The notes below the pieces were generated by a model. It was not told where the DNA came from, ran no database searches, and saw only the letters and a list, made by a program, of their open reading frames with translations. A stretch of DNA of 25,209 nt from Comamonas sp. GTDB lineage: Bacteria > Pseudomonadota > Gammaproteobacteria > Burkholderiales > Burkholderiaceae_C. The position numbers were made by a program, and so were the translations under genes. Shown one piece after another: positions 1 to 7,851 of the stretch. The stretch spans positions 1-25,209 of the forward strand of contig JAHAYB010000083.1 of the NCBI GenBank assembly GCA_018384835.1, given 5' to 3'. Position 1 is the stretch's first letter. The number at the start of each line of letters is the position of its first letter.

Positions 1-6
1 ACAAAA

Positions 7-40
7 GGTTTAAGGGATTTAAGGGATTTAAGGGGTTTAA
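7..40. repeat. Short tandem repeat, 9-bp unit
   Basis: A purine-rich array at the window edge. The unit gggatttaa occurs twice perfectly (14-22, 23-31), flanked by a partial copy (7-13) and a one-base variant ggggtttaa (32-40). It lies just beyond the 3' end of the minus-strand ATPase/nuclease gene. No stem-loop is visible and no function is evident. It may continue outside the window. Confidence 0.7.
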
Positions 41-70
41 GAGAATTAGGGGGGGAGCCTTAGCGTTGTG

Positions 71-127
71 CTATTTATCCAGCGTTAGCACTTCAAAGCC
101 CACCACATTGCGCTCTTGGCTGCTAAA
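71..127 (-). pseudogene. Detached C-terminal tail of the ATPase/nuclease gene
   Basis: Reading the minus strand in the same frame past the TAA at 128-130 gives 18 sense codons and then TAG (71-73). The encoded residues are FSSQERNVVGFEVLTLDK. From memory, members of this family end with a segment like IGVEFS..ERNVVGFEV, so the expected residue at the stop is Glu (GAA), one base away from TAA. This tail is therefore the original C-terminus separated by a nonsense mutation, or by a sequencing error. The frame assignment is read directly; the identity of the lost residue is inference. Confidence 0.75.
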
Positions 128-1675
128 TTACACGCCAATCAAATGAATGGGTTCACCACGGGCGCGGTATTTTTCAGCGTAGTTTCTGGCTTGCAATTGC
201 GCTAGGGCTTTGCCTTTGCCTTTGCCTTTACCTTTGCCTTTAGCGGATTGCTCCAGCACTTCCACCACTTTGAATTCAAATAAATAGATGTGGCCGTTAA
301 ATAACACCGTCATATCAATACGGCCTTTATTCGTTACATCTTCCAGCGCAATATCCAACCCCAGAGCGGCAAAGTGGCTGTAGAACACGCTTGCCCAATA
401 GCCTTCGTATTGGGTAATAGGATTATTGCGATACCAATCGTGCGGAATGCTGGCAAACAAGCTATGCAAATGTTGTTGCAACCCTGCCAAGTGATTAGCC
501 ATTAACAGGTCGTACAAATCACCCATAGCGCGGCTGGCGGCGCTGGGGTTGCCGCTCAAGGCTTTAACCAGCGCATCGTTAAGGGTGCTTTTAACCTCTA
601 GGTTGGGGTAGCCCAGGGTGTATTCAGAACGTGCGCCCAGCAAACGCTGGCCGCGCAGGGTAAGGTAGCCGGTTTGCCACAACAAGGCTTCGGTGGCCAT
701 GTAGTCCACATCAAAGCTGTTGAGCAAGCCATCATCGCAGCGCAAATTAGCCAGGCTGGGGGTGAAAGTGCCGCGCTGCATGAGCACCTCTAGCAAGAAG
801 GTGGGCGTGCCGGTTTCAAACCAGTAGGGGCGAAATTGCCGCTTATCAAATAACAATAACAAGTCAAAGGGGTTATAGACGGCAGTGCCCAGCCAGTTAT
901 AGCCGTTGTACCAGTCACGGATTTGCTGACGTTCTAAACCTGCCAATTCAGGAGCAAATTCAGGAGCAAATACGGTATCTACATCCTCGTCGGTATAGCC
1001 GCAAATAGCGGAGTAATCCGCATCCACAGTAATATCGTTGAGGTTATTCAGCCCCGAAAAAATACTCACCTTGCTAAATTTAGACACCCCTGTTAAAAAA
1101 GCAAACTGGATATGCGCGTCGTTGTCTTTAATGACAGAGTACAAATCACGCAGGCCATTGCGCATTTGGCGGGAGGTTTCTGAATCCGTTAGGTTATCCA
1201 AAATGGGCTTATCGTATTCATCGACCAGCACCACCACGCGCTGGCCGTATTTTTCTTCCGCTTGGCGCAAAAGGGCGCTAAAGCGCTGTGGCACATCCAG
1301 CCCTGGGGGCAGACTCAAGCCCAGGCGCTGCTCGTTCACACTGAGCAGGTCATGGATTTTGGCTTGCAGCCTTTGCGCCTCTTGCAGCAGGCCAGCGCCA
1401 AAGCTCAGGCGCACCACCGGGTAGCGCACCGACCAATCCCATTTATCGTGGCAGTACAGGCCGCGAAATAGTGGCTCATTGCCCTCAAACAATTCAGCCA
1501 AGGTATCCAGAAACAGGCTTTTGCCAAAGCGGCGTGGGCGGGAGAGAAAATAATATTTTCCCCCCGTAACCAGCTTGTGGACAAACGCCGTTTTATCCAC
1601 GTAGTAATAACCTTCCTCACGAATATGGCGGAAAGTTTGGATGCCAATGGGGAGTTTTTTGCGGCTCAGGTTCAT
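128..1675 (-). CDS. AAA-ATPase-like / PD-(D/E)XK nuclease protein, C-terminus truncated
   Basis: A two-domain protein of 515 aa. The N-terminal part matches the AAA-ATPase-like family (PF09820 type). It opens with a short LPIGIQTF segment and has a Walker A-like RPRRFGKS at residues 46-53 and a Walker B VVLVDEYD at 148-155. The C-terminal part is a PD-(D/E)XK nuclease-like domain (PF08011 type), with D454 in GRIDM and E467/K469 in LFEFK. Such proteins are common in accessory DNA and are usually uncharacterised; defence or mobile-element roles are guesses. I chose the ATG at 1675 because homologues begin close to the LPIG segment; an upstream in-frame start at 1729 would add 18 unlike residues. 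A KG repeat (residues 479-489) comes from a hexanucleotide repeat, and FAPEFAPE (237-244) from a 12-bp duplication. The stop at 128-130 appears to replace a Glu codon, because the frame beyond it continues with family-like sequence. Catalytic residues are intact, so the product may still work. It is divergent from uvrD, with 107 bp between them. Confidence 0.85.
   Translation of the reverse strand: MNLSRKKLPIGIQTFRHIREEGYYYVDKTAFVHKLVTGGKYYFLSRPRRFGKSLFLDTLAELFEGNEPLFRGLYCHDKWDWSVRYPVVRLSFGAGLLQEAQRLQAKIHDLLSVNEQRLGLSLPPGLDVPQRFSALLRQAEEKYGQRVVVLVDEYDKPILDNLTDSETSRQMRNGLRDLYSVIKDNDAHIQFAFLTGVSKFSKVSIFSGLNNLNDITVDADYSAICGYTDEDVDTVFAPEFAPELAGLERQQIRDWYNGYNWLGTAVYNPFDLLLLFDKRQFRPYWFETGTPTFLLEVLMQRGTFTPSLANLRCDDGLLNSFDVDYMATEALLWQTGYLTLRGQRLLGARSEYTLGYPNLEVKSTLNDALVKALSGNPSAASRAMGDLYDLLMANHLAGLQQHLHSLFASIPHDWYRNNPITQYEGYWASVFYSHFAALGLDIALEDVTNKGRIDMTVLFNGHIYLFEFKVVEVLEQSAKGKGKGKGKGKALAQLQARNYAEKYRARGEPIHLIGV
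209..241 (-). repeat. In-frame hexanucleotide microsatellite (tttgcc)
   Basis: Five and a half copies of tttgcc (one copy reads tttacc) lie inside the nuclease domain of the ATPase/nuclease gene. They encode alternating Lys-Gly, KGKGKGKGKGK at residues 479-489. Because the unit is 6 bp, slippage changes the protein length by two residues at a time without breaking the frame. The repeat follows the ExK motif and probably forms a flexible basic linker or loop. Confidence 0.9.
947..970 (-). repeat. 12-bp tandem duplication inside the ATPase/nuclease gene
   Basis: Two perfect adjacent copies of ttcaggagcaaa (947-958 and 959-970) encode FAPEFAPE, residues 237-244. The duplication is in frame and lies in the region after the ATPase core. 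Confidence 0.85.
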
Positions 1676-1782
1676 AGCGGCATTGTATGGATGCGCTGGA
1701 TGCGGCGGGCAAGCCCACGCCAGCAGCACCTTCTTAGCCTTGTGCGCGTACAGCGCCGGGAAGCTGCCAAAATCCTCCCCTT

Positions 1783-4155
1783 ATGACCCCCTCACACCTG
1801 CCCAACCTTTCCCCCTCTACCGCCCCCACCCTGCCCGCCAATCACCCCTTGCTGCGCGGCCTCAACCCTGAGCAACTTGCCGCCGTTACCTTGCCGCAAG
1901 GCCATGCGCTGATTTTGGCGGGCGCTGGCTCGGGCAAAACGCGGGTGCTCACCACCCGCATTGCCTGGCTGCTGCACACCGGGCAGGCCAGCGCCGGGCA
2001 TATCATGGCCGTCACCTTTACCAACAAGGCCGCCAAAGAGATGCAGGCACGCCTGGCCACGCTGGTTCCCTTCCAACTGCGCGGCATGTGGATGGGCACC
2101 TTCCACGGCCTGTGCAACCGCCTGCTACGCGCCCACCACCAGGCGGCGGGGCTGGCGGCCACCTTCCAGATTCTGGATGTGCAAGACCAGCAAGCCGCCA
2201 TCAAGCGCCTGCTCAAGCAGCACAACATGGATGCCGAACGCTTTCCGCCCAAGCAACTGGCCTGGTTCTTTGCCAGTTGCAAGGAAGACGGCCTGCGCCC
2301 CAAGGATGTCGTCGCCACCAACCCCGAAATGCAGCAAAAAGTAGCGCTCTACCAGCTCTACGAAGACCAATGCCAGCGCGAAGGCGTGGTTGATTTTGCC
2401 GAGCTGCTGCGCGACCACCACGCCCTGCGCCAGCACTACCAGCAGCGTTTTCGCTACCTGCTGGTCGATGAATTCCAAGACACCAACCGGCTGCAATACC
2501 AATGGCTAAAACTGCTGGCGGGCGAGAGCGAAGGCGGGCACATCATCGGCAGCACCAGCGTGCTGGCCGTGGGTGATGATGACCAAAGCATCTACGCCTT
2601 CCGTGGTGCGCGGGTGGGCAATATGCAAGACTTTCTGCGCGAATTTAAGGTGCAGCACCACATTAAGCTAGAGCGCAACTACCGCAGCCACGGCCATATC
2701 CTGGACTGCGCCAACGCCTTGATTGAGCACAACAGCCAGCGCCTGGGCAAAAACCTCAGCACCGACCAGGGCGCGGGCGAGCCGGTGCGCATCCAGCAAA
2801 CCCCCACCGACCTGGACGAAGCCCGCTGGCTGGTGGAAGAGGTGCAAGCCCTGACCCGCCAAGACGGCCTCCAGCGCCAGGAAATTGCCGTGCTCTACCG
2901 CAGCAATGCCCAAAGCCGCGTGATTGAAAGCCGCCTGTTCAACGCTGGCATCCCCTACCGCGTATATGGCGGCATGCGCTTTTTTGAACGCGCCGAGGTC
3001 AAGCACGCCCTGGCCTATCTGCGCCTGCTGGAAAACCCCCAGGACGACACCAGCTACACCCGCGTTGTCAACTTCCCCACCCGTGGCATTGGTACGCGCA
3101 GCCTGGAAAGCCTGCAACAGCAAGCCCGCCAAGCCGGATGCAGCCTGCACAATGCCGCCAGCCTGGTCAGCGGCGCAGCCGGAGCCAAGCTGCAAGGCTT
3201 TAACGCCCTGCTCGATGTCATGCGCGAAGCCGTTGCCGGGCAAAGCCTGGGCGACACCATTGCCCACGTCCTGCAAGCCAGCGGCCTAGAAGCCCACTAC
3301 CAAACCGATAAAGAAGGCCAAGAGCGCCTAGAAAACCTGCAAGAACTTATCCGCGCCGCTGAAAGCTTTGTGCAGCAAGAAGGCTTTGGCAAAGATGCCA
3401 TCGCCCTGCCGCTGGATGAAACCGCAGCAGCAGTAACAACAGCGACAGCCGCCAACAGCGCCACACCAGCCGTAGATTTAGAAACCGGCGAAACCCTCTC
3501 CCCCCTGCAAGCCTTCTTGGTACACGCCGCGCTAGAGGCGGGCGACAACCAAGCCCAAGCCGGGCAGGATGCGGTGCAGCTCATGACCGTCCACGCCAGC
3601 AAGGGCTTGGAATTTGACGCGGTATTTATCGTCGGCCTAGAAGAGGGGCTATTCCCCCACGACAACGCCCTGAGCGATAAAGACGGCCTGGAAGAAGAGC
3701 GTCGCCTGATGTACGTGGCCATTACCCGCGCCCGCCAGCGCCTCTACCTCAGCCACGCCCACAGCCGCATGTTGCACGGGCGCACCAGCTTTAACCTGCC
3801 CAGCCGCTTTCTGGACGAGCTGCCGCCCCACTGCCTGCACCACCTGCTAGGCACAGCGGGCTTCGCCAAGCTGGAGCGTAGTGATTACGTGCGGGGCGGT
3901 GGCATCAGCGCTGGTGCGCAGAGTTTTGCCCATAGTTTGTTGGAGAAGGCTGTTGCCGCCCCAGCTGCTTCAGCCGCTGCGGGTAGTGGTGCGGCGCTGC
4001 GCAAAGGCCAGCAAGTGTTTCATGCCAAGTTTGGCGAGGGGCAAGTGCTGGCGGTGGAAGGGCAGGGCGCGGATGCACGGGCGCATATCCACTTTGTGCG
4101 GCATGGGGCGAAGTGGTTGGCCTTGGCGATTGCGAAGTTAACCGTCGTGGCGTAG
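1783..4155 (+). CDS. uvrD: ATP-dependent DNA helicase UvrD/PcrA (superfamily 1A)
   Basis: A 790-aa 3'-5' DNA helicase, the family acting in nucleotide excision repair, mismatch repair and removal of RecA filaments. All SF1A motifs are visible in order: Walker A AGAGSGKT (residues 46-53), Ia TFTNKAAKEM, Walker B LLVDEFQDTN, III AVGDDDQSIYAFRGA, IV LERNYRS, V LMTVHASKGLEFD, and VI RRLMYVAITRARQRLYL. The C-terminal 50 residues, beginning GQQVFHAKFGEGQVL, match the Tudor-like tail by which UvrD/PcrA contacts RNA polymerase. A low-complexity Ala/Thr-rich insert separates motifs IV and V. The ATG at 1783 gives an N-terminus of about 25 disordered residues before the Q-motif region (LNPEQLAAV), with only weak ribosome-binding sequence; a slightly later start is possible. 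murI follows 5 bp after the stop, which suggests cotranscription. The family is certain. The choice between uvrD and rep or pcrA rests on length and the tail. Confidence 0.95.
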   Translation: MTPSHLPNLSPSTAPTLPANHPLLRGLNPEQLAAVTLPQGHALILAGAGSGKTRVLTTRIAWLLHTGQASAGHIMAVTFTNKAAKEMQARLATLVPFQLRGMWMGTFHGLCNRLLRAHHQAAGLAATFQILDVQDQQAAIKRLLKQHNMDAERFPPKQLAWFFASCKEDGLRPKDVVATNPEMQQKVALYQLYEDQCQREGVVDFAELLRDHHALRQHYQQRFRYLLVDEFQDTNRLQYQWLKLLAGESEGGHIIGSTSVLAVGDDDQSIYAFRGARVGNMQDFLREFKVQHHIKLERNYRSHGHILDCANALIEHNSQRLGKNLSTDQGAGEPVRIQQTPTDLDEARWLVEEVQALTRQDGLQRQEIAVLYRSNAQSRVIESRLFNAGIPYRVYGGMRFFERAEVKHALAYLRLLENPQDDTSYTRVVNFPTRGIGTRSLESLQQQARQAGCSLHNAASLVSGAAGAKLQGFNALLDVMREAVAGQSLGDTIAHVLQASGLEAHYQTDKEGQERLENLQELIRAAESFVQQEGFGKDAIALPLDETAAAVTTATAANSATPAVDLETGETLSPLQAFLVHAALEAGDNQAQAGQDAVQLMTVHASKGLEFDAVFIVGLEEGLFPHDNALSDKDGLEEERRLMYVAITRARQRLYLSHAHSRMLHGRTSFNLPSRFLDELPPHCLHHLLGTAGFAKLERSDYVRGGGISAGAQSFAHSLLEKAVAAPAASAAAGSGAALRKGQQVFHAKFGEGQVLAVEGQGADARAHIHFVRHGAKWLALAIAKLTVVA

Positions 4156-4160
4156 AAGCA

Positions 4161-5081
4161 ATGCACTCCCTCGACTCCCTCCCCACAGCGGCCACGGGTG
4201 TGATTGGCGTTTTTGACAGCGGCATCGGTGGCCTAAGTATCTTGCAAGCCCTGCGCCAAGCCCTGCCTGGGCAGCGCCTGCTGTACCTGGCCGACAGCGC
4301 CTACGCCCCCTATGGCGAGCGTGGAGCCTATTTTGTGCAGCAGCGCAGTCTGCAAATTGCTGATTTTTTGCAACAGCGCCAAATGCTCCAAGCCCTGGTC
4401 GTGGCCTGTAACACGGCCACCACTGCGGCCATTACCCATCTGCGCCAAGCCTGGCCGCTACTGCCGATTGTGGGGGTAGAGCCAGCCATCAAACCCGCCG
4501 CCCAAGCCAGCACCAGCGGCCATATTGCCGTACTCGCCACCCGAGGCACTTTGCAAAGCCAGCGCTTTGCCCAGTTGGTGCAATGCCATGCCCAAGCGCT
4601 GCAAGTGCAGGTTCATGCGGTGGCCTGCGATGGCCTGGCCGCCGCCATTGAGGCCAGCACCCAACCCGACCACCAGCACACTGCCGCCCCAGCGCAAAGC
4701 GTACAAGCCCTGTGTGCCCAGTTTGTACAAGCCGCCCATGCCCACCAAGGGGCACAAGGGCCGCTTGAAGGGCAGATTGACCAATGGGTACTAGGCTGCA
4801 CCCACTACATTTTTGCCATGCCTTATTGGCGGCAACTGCTGGCTCCAGAAGTGGGAATTTGGGATACCGGTGCAGCCGTTGCACGCCAAACCCGCCGCAT
4901 CTTGGGCTTAGGCCAAGGGGAACTACCGGAACTATCGGATATGGGGCAAGGTGCGCCGCAAAGCGTGCAGCTTTTGACCACAGGCAGCCTGCCCGCCTTG
5001 CAAGCCGCCGCCCAGCGCTGGCTGCAACTGCCCCCCGAGGTGTGCCAGGCCGTCACACTGCCCATGCCCCAGAAAACCTAG
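4161..5081 (+). CDS. murI: Glutamate racemase
   Basis: A cytoplasmic cofactor-independent racemase of 306 aa that converts L-glutamate to D-glutamate for peptidoglycan precursors. The signature motifs are GVFDSGIGG (Asp19), the first catalytic cysteine in ACNTATT (Cys83), and the second in LGCTHYIF (Cys213). Most homologues have ACNTAS and GCTHYP, so small changes flank the active cysteines without removing them. I chose the ATG at 4161, 5 bp after the uvrD stop. An in-frame GTG at 4113 would overlap uvrD by 43 bp and add 16 residues not expected in the family. There is a local insertion of about 30 Gln/Ala/His-rich residues (around 165-200) between the two cysteine motifs. Probably cotranscribed with uvrD. 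A hairpin lies 20 bp downstream. Confidence 0.95.
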   Translation: MHSLDSLPTAATGVIGVFDSGIGGLSILQALRQALPGQRLLYLADSAYAPYGERGAYFVQQRSLQIADFLQQRQMLQALVVACNTATTAAITHLRQAWPLLPIVGVEPAIKPAAQASTSGHIAVLATRGTLQSQRFAQLVQCHAQALQVQVHAVACDGLAAAIEASTQPDHQHTAAPAQSVQALCAQFVQAAHAHQGAQGPLEGQIDQWVLGCTHYIFAMPYWRQLLAPEVGIWDTGAAVARQTRRILGLGQGELPELSDMGQGAPQSVQLLTTGSLPALQAAAQRWLQLPPEVCQAVTLPMPQKT

Positions 5082-5090
5082 AAAGCCTAG

Positions 5091-5132
5091 AAAAGACAAA
5101 GCCGCCAACCGCTGGGTTTGAGCGGTGGCGGC
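5091..5132 (-). terminator. Rho-independent terminator of cheV (possibly shared with murI)
   Basis: The inverted repeat GCCGCCaACCGCT / AGCGGTGGCGGC (5101-5113 and 5121-5132) forms a 12-bp GC-rich stem with one bulged A and a 7-nt loop. Read on the minus strand it is followed by TTTGTCTTTT (5100-5091), the expected T-rich tail, and it lies 61 bp after the cheV stop. Read on the plus strand the stem also follows murI, but no T-run comes after it, so murI termination here would be weak or Rho-assisted. Confidence 0.75.
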
Positions 5133-5193
5133 AGTAGTGAGACGAGCGGGCTGCTTTGTGCTGCTGTTGCCCGTGGTTTGCAGGCGCTTAGGC

Positions 5194-6162
5194 TTACTCC
5201 ATGGATTCGCGGATGGCGGCTGCCAGCTCATGGGGCTGGAATTTGGCCACATAGCCATTGGCTCCCACCTTGCGCACCAAGTCCTCGTTGGTAGTGCCCG
5301 AGAGGGAAGAGTGAATCAACACCGGCAAGGCCGACATGCGGGCGCTCTTGCGGATATGGCTGGTCAGGGTGAAGCCGTCCATCTCGGGCATTTCTAGGTC
5401 GGTAAGCATCAGGCCGACTTTGTCGTAGATGGTTTTACCTTCGGCATCGGCCTCGTCGGCTAGGGCGTTGAGGCGGTCCCAGGCTTCTTGGCCAGATTTA
5501 ACGATTTCAAACCGCGCCTCTAGCTCTTTCAAGGTTTGCTCTAGCAAGGCACGCGCCACGAAGGAATCATCAGCAGCCAACACGATGGTATCGGACTTCA
5601 TGTTGAGCTTTTTACCCACATCTTTGCGGATGCTGGATGCCGTGGGGCGCTCGCGCTCGGGGGTGACCATTTGCACAATGGCCTCCACATCCAGCACCTG
5701 CGCCAGGATTTGCTTGCCATCGGGGCCTTCGCCCATGCGAGCAAAGCTAGTTACCAGGGAGTTGGCCGAGCCACTGGCATCAGCGGGCACAACCTGCGCC
5801 CAGTCTAGGCGGGCAATGTCTTCCACCGCCTCTACCGCGAAGGCTTGGACGGTGCGGGCGTATTCAGTGACGAGCAAGATGTTGCGCCCCGTCTCTGGCT
5901 CGCAACCCACGATGGCGGGCAGGTCAAACACAGGGATGACTTGACCGCGCAGGTTGAGCACGCCCAGCGAATGCTCCTCAGCCCCGGCAATGGGGGTGAC
6001 TTCGGGCATGGCCATAATCTCGCGCAGCTTAAAGACGTTGATGCCAAACAGCTCAGACTGGCCCATGACCTTGTCTTTGCCTAGGCGAAAAATCAGCATC
6101 TCAAATTTGTTGGAGCCCGCTAGATTGGTGCGCTCATCAACCTCGGATTGGTGTTTGGTCAT
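5194..6162 (-). CDS. cheV: Chemotaxis coupling protein CheV (CheW domain plus receiver)
   Basis: A cytoplasmic protein of 322 aa that links chemoreceptors to the CheA kinase and can be phosphorylated to tune that coupling. Residues of about 15-170 form a CheW-like domain, with the typical segment GVLNLRGQVIPVFDL (67-81). About 190-320 form a response-regulator receiver domain: acidic pair D198/D199 in AADDS, phosphoacceptor D255 in LMLTDLEMPEMDG, switch S285/S286, and K307 in VAKF. All phosphorylation residues are intact. The ATG at 6162 has a perfect AGGAGG 7 bases upstream. A TATGAT hexamer on the minus strand (6204-6209) could be a -10 element, but I see no good -35 for it. No other chemotaxis or flagellar gene is in the window, so this is an orphan cheV. 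It lies downstream of rimO on the same strand with a 103-bp gap. Confidence 0.95.
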   Translation of the reverse strand: MTKHQSEVDERTNLAGSNKFEMLIFRLGKDKVMGQSELFGINVFKLREIMAMPEVTPIAGAEEHSLGVLNLRGQVIPVFDLPAIVGCEPETGRNILLVTEYARTVQAFAVEAVEDIARLDWAQVVPADASGSANSLVTSFARMGEGPDGKQILAQVLDVEAIVQMVTPERERPTASSIRKDVGKKLNMKSDTIVLAADDSFVARALLEQTLKELEARFEIVKSGQEAWDRLNALADEADAEGKTIYDKVGLMLTDLEMPEMDGFTLTSHIRKSARMSALPVLIHSSLSGTTNEDLVRKVGANGYVAKFQPHELAAAIRESME

Positions 6163-6169
6163 GTTGCAT

Positions 6170-6175
6170 CCTCCT
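6170..6175 (-). promoter_or_regulatory. Strong ribosome binding site of cheV
   Basis: A perfect AGGAGG on the minus strand, 7 bases before the cheV ATG. It is the strongest Shine-Dalgarno sequence noticed in the window and fixes the cheV start. Confidence 0.85.
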
Positions 6176-6265
6176 AAGATGACCAGTGTCTGGTGAACCG
6201 CTCATCATAGTGCAAAGCCGGGGTTTTTCTGGGTTTGACCTACGACGACTTACATAGCGACACAG

Positions 6266-7663
6266 CTACAGCACCTGCCCCACCAAGTCATGCCCCTGGG
6301 CGGCGGTGATGCGCACTTTCAGCCTATCACCCACCTTGTATTGCTGGCTGGCTTTGGTGGTGGGTTGTAGGTGGACCAGGCCATCAATTTCAGGTGCATC
6401 GGCCCAACTGCGGGCGATACCGCCTTTCTTACCCAGGCTGTGCGCCTTATCAACCAGCACCTGCATGGTTTGGCCAACGCGCTGTTGCAAGCGTTGGGTA
6501 GAGACCGCCTCGGCCACGGCCATAAAGCGCTCGCGCCGCTCTTGGCGCAGGGCTTGCGGTAGCTGGCCGGGCAGGTCGTTGGCGGCAGCGCCCTCCACAT
6601 CGCTGTAGGCAAAGCAGCCGGCGCGGTCGATTTGCGCCTCGCGCACAAAGTCCAGCAGATGCTGAAATTCTTCTTCCGTCTCGCCCGGAAAGCCGGCAAT
6701 AAAGGTGGAGCGGATGACCAGCTCGGGGCAGACCTCGCGCCAGCGCTGGATGCGTTCGAGGTTTTTTTCACCGCTGGCCGGGCGCTTCATGCGCTTCAAA
6801 ACGTCGGGGTGGCTGTGCTGCAATGGCACGTCCAGATAGGGCAGCACTAGGCCATTGGCCATCAGCGGCAAGATGTCGTCCACGCTGGGGTAGGGATAGA
6901 CGTAGTGCAGGCGCACCCAGGCTCCGTAGTGCTGCGCCAGTTTGCCCAGTTCCTGCACCAGTTCAAACAAGCGGGTTTTAACGGGGCGGCCTTCCCAAAA
7001 GCCCGTGCGGTATTTGATGTCCACGCCATAGGCCGAAGTGTCTTGGCTGACGATGAGCAGCTCTTTCACGCCACCGGCAAACAGCGCCTGCGCCTCTTTG
7101 AGCACATCGCCAATGGGGCGCGAGACCAAATCGCCGCGCATACTGGGGATGATGCAAAAGGTGCAACGGTGGTTGCAGCCTTCAGAGATTTTCAAATACG
7201 CATAGTGGCGCGGCGTGAGTTTGATACCCGCCTGCCCCACCGCGCCGGGCAGGGCGGGAATCAGGTCGGTGAAGGGGTCGTGTGGCTTGGGCAGGTGCTG
7301 GTGAACCGCGTCCATCACCTCTTGCGTGGCGTGTGGGCCGGTCACTGCCAGCACACGCGGGTGGACATCGGTAATCAGATTGTCACCAGCCTGCGTGGTG
7401 CGTGCGCCCAGGCAGCCGGTGACGATGACTTTGCCGTTATCGCTCAGGGCTTCGCCAATGGTGTCCAGGCTTTCTTTGACGGCATCGTCAATAAAGCCGC
7501 AGGTGTTGACGATGACCAAATCTGCGCCTTGGAAGGTTTTGGCCGTCTGGTAGCCCTCAGCACTGAGCTGGGTGAGGATGAGTTCAGAGTCGGTCAGGTT
7601 TTTCGGGCAACCGAGGGAGACAAAGCCAATTTTGGGGGCACTGGCGGGCTGGGTGGTGGTCAT
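6266..7663 (-). CDS. rimO: Ribosomal protein S12 methylthiotransferase
   Basis: A radical-SAM enzyme of 465 aa that adds a methylthio group to the conserved aspartate of ribosomal protein S12. The N-terminal methylthiotransferase domain carries three cysteines for the auxiliary iron-sulfur cluster: Cys19 (SLGCPKN), Cys55 (VNTCGF) and Cys84 (VTGCLG). The radical-SAM domain has the CxxxCxxC cluster motif at Cys163, Cys167 and Cys170 (CNHRCTFC). A TRAM RNA-binding domain closes the protein (about residues 400-465). SLGCPKN together with the RimO-like IPSMRG after the cluster separates it from MiaB. The length is normal. No clear Shine-Dalgarno precedes the ATG at 7663. It is divergent from the restriction operon and forms the left border of that accessory block. 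Confidence 0.95.
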   Translation of the reverse strand: MTTTQPASAPKIGFVSLGCPKNLTDSELILTQLSAEGYQTAKTFQGADLVIVNTCGFIDDAVKESLDTIGEALSDNGKVIVTGCLGARTTQAGDNLITDVHPRVLAVTGPHATQEVMDAVHQHLPKPHDPFTDLIPALPGAVGQAGIKLTPRHYAYLKISEGCNHRCTFCIIPSMRGDLVSRPIGDVLKEAQALFAGGVKELLIVSQDTSAYGVDIKYRTGFWEGRPVKTRLFELVQELGKLAQHYGAWVRLHYVYPYPSVDDILPLMANGLVLPYLDVPLQHSHPDVLKRMKRPASGEKNLERIQRWREVCPELVIRSTFIAGFPGETEEEFQHLLDFVREAQIDRAGCFAYSDVEGAAANDLPGQLPQALRQERRERFMAVAEAVSTQRLQQRVGQTMQVLVDKAHSLGKKGGIARSWADAPEIDGLVHLQPTTKASQQYKVGDRLKVRITAAQGHDLVGQVL

Positions 7664-7766
7664 GGTCGTAAAAAGAAGGGGGAATGAGGGAGGGGCAAAT
7701 TCTAGCCCTGCTCACTTCGGAACTGCTGCCGACTATTCTGGCTCTTGGAGATGCCTGACCCATACT

Positions 7767-7778
7767 GAATACGTATTC
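7767..7778. promoter_or_regulatory. 12-bp perfect palindrome in the rimO-hsdR intergenic region
   Basis: GAATACGTATTC reads the same on both strands and lies 74 bp before the hsdR start in a 188-bp divergent gap. Its size and place suit a binding site for a dimeric regulator controlling the defence operon, but no regulator gene is adjacent and only one copy was seen. The palindrome is certain; the function is a guess. Confidence 0.35.
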
Positions 7779-7839
7779 CGTGCCAAGCGCTGGCTGCGCT
7801 TATGCCACACTCAGTAAGTATCAAGATTGTGAGCAACTC

Positions 7840-7844
7840 AGGAG
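7840..7844 (+). promoter_or_regulatory. Ribosome binding site that decides the hsdR start
   Basis: AGGAG ends 7 bases before the ATG at 7852. This favours that start over the in-frame GTG at 7780, which has no such signal. Confidence 0.7.
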
Positions 7845-7851
7845 CAAGCCT

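Noticed and set aside
2668..3276. A 202-codon minus-strand frame inside uvrD
   Set aside because: It is a shadow of the helicase gene; no motif and no ribosome binding site.
6905..7687. A 260-codon open frame on the plus strand opposite rimO
   Set aside because: It lies entirely antisense to a well-supported rimO gene, shows no recognisable domain and fits the long shadow frames expected in GC-rich DNA.
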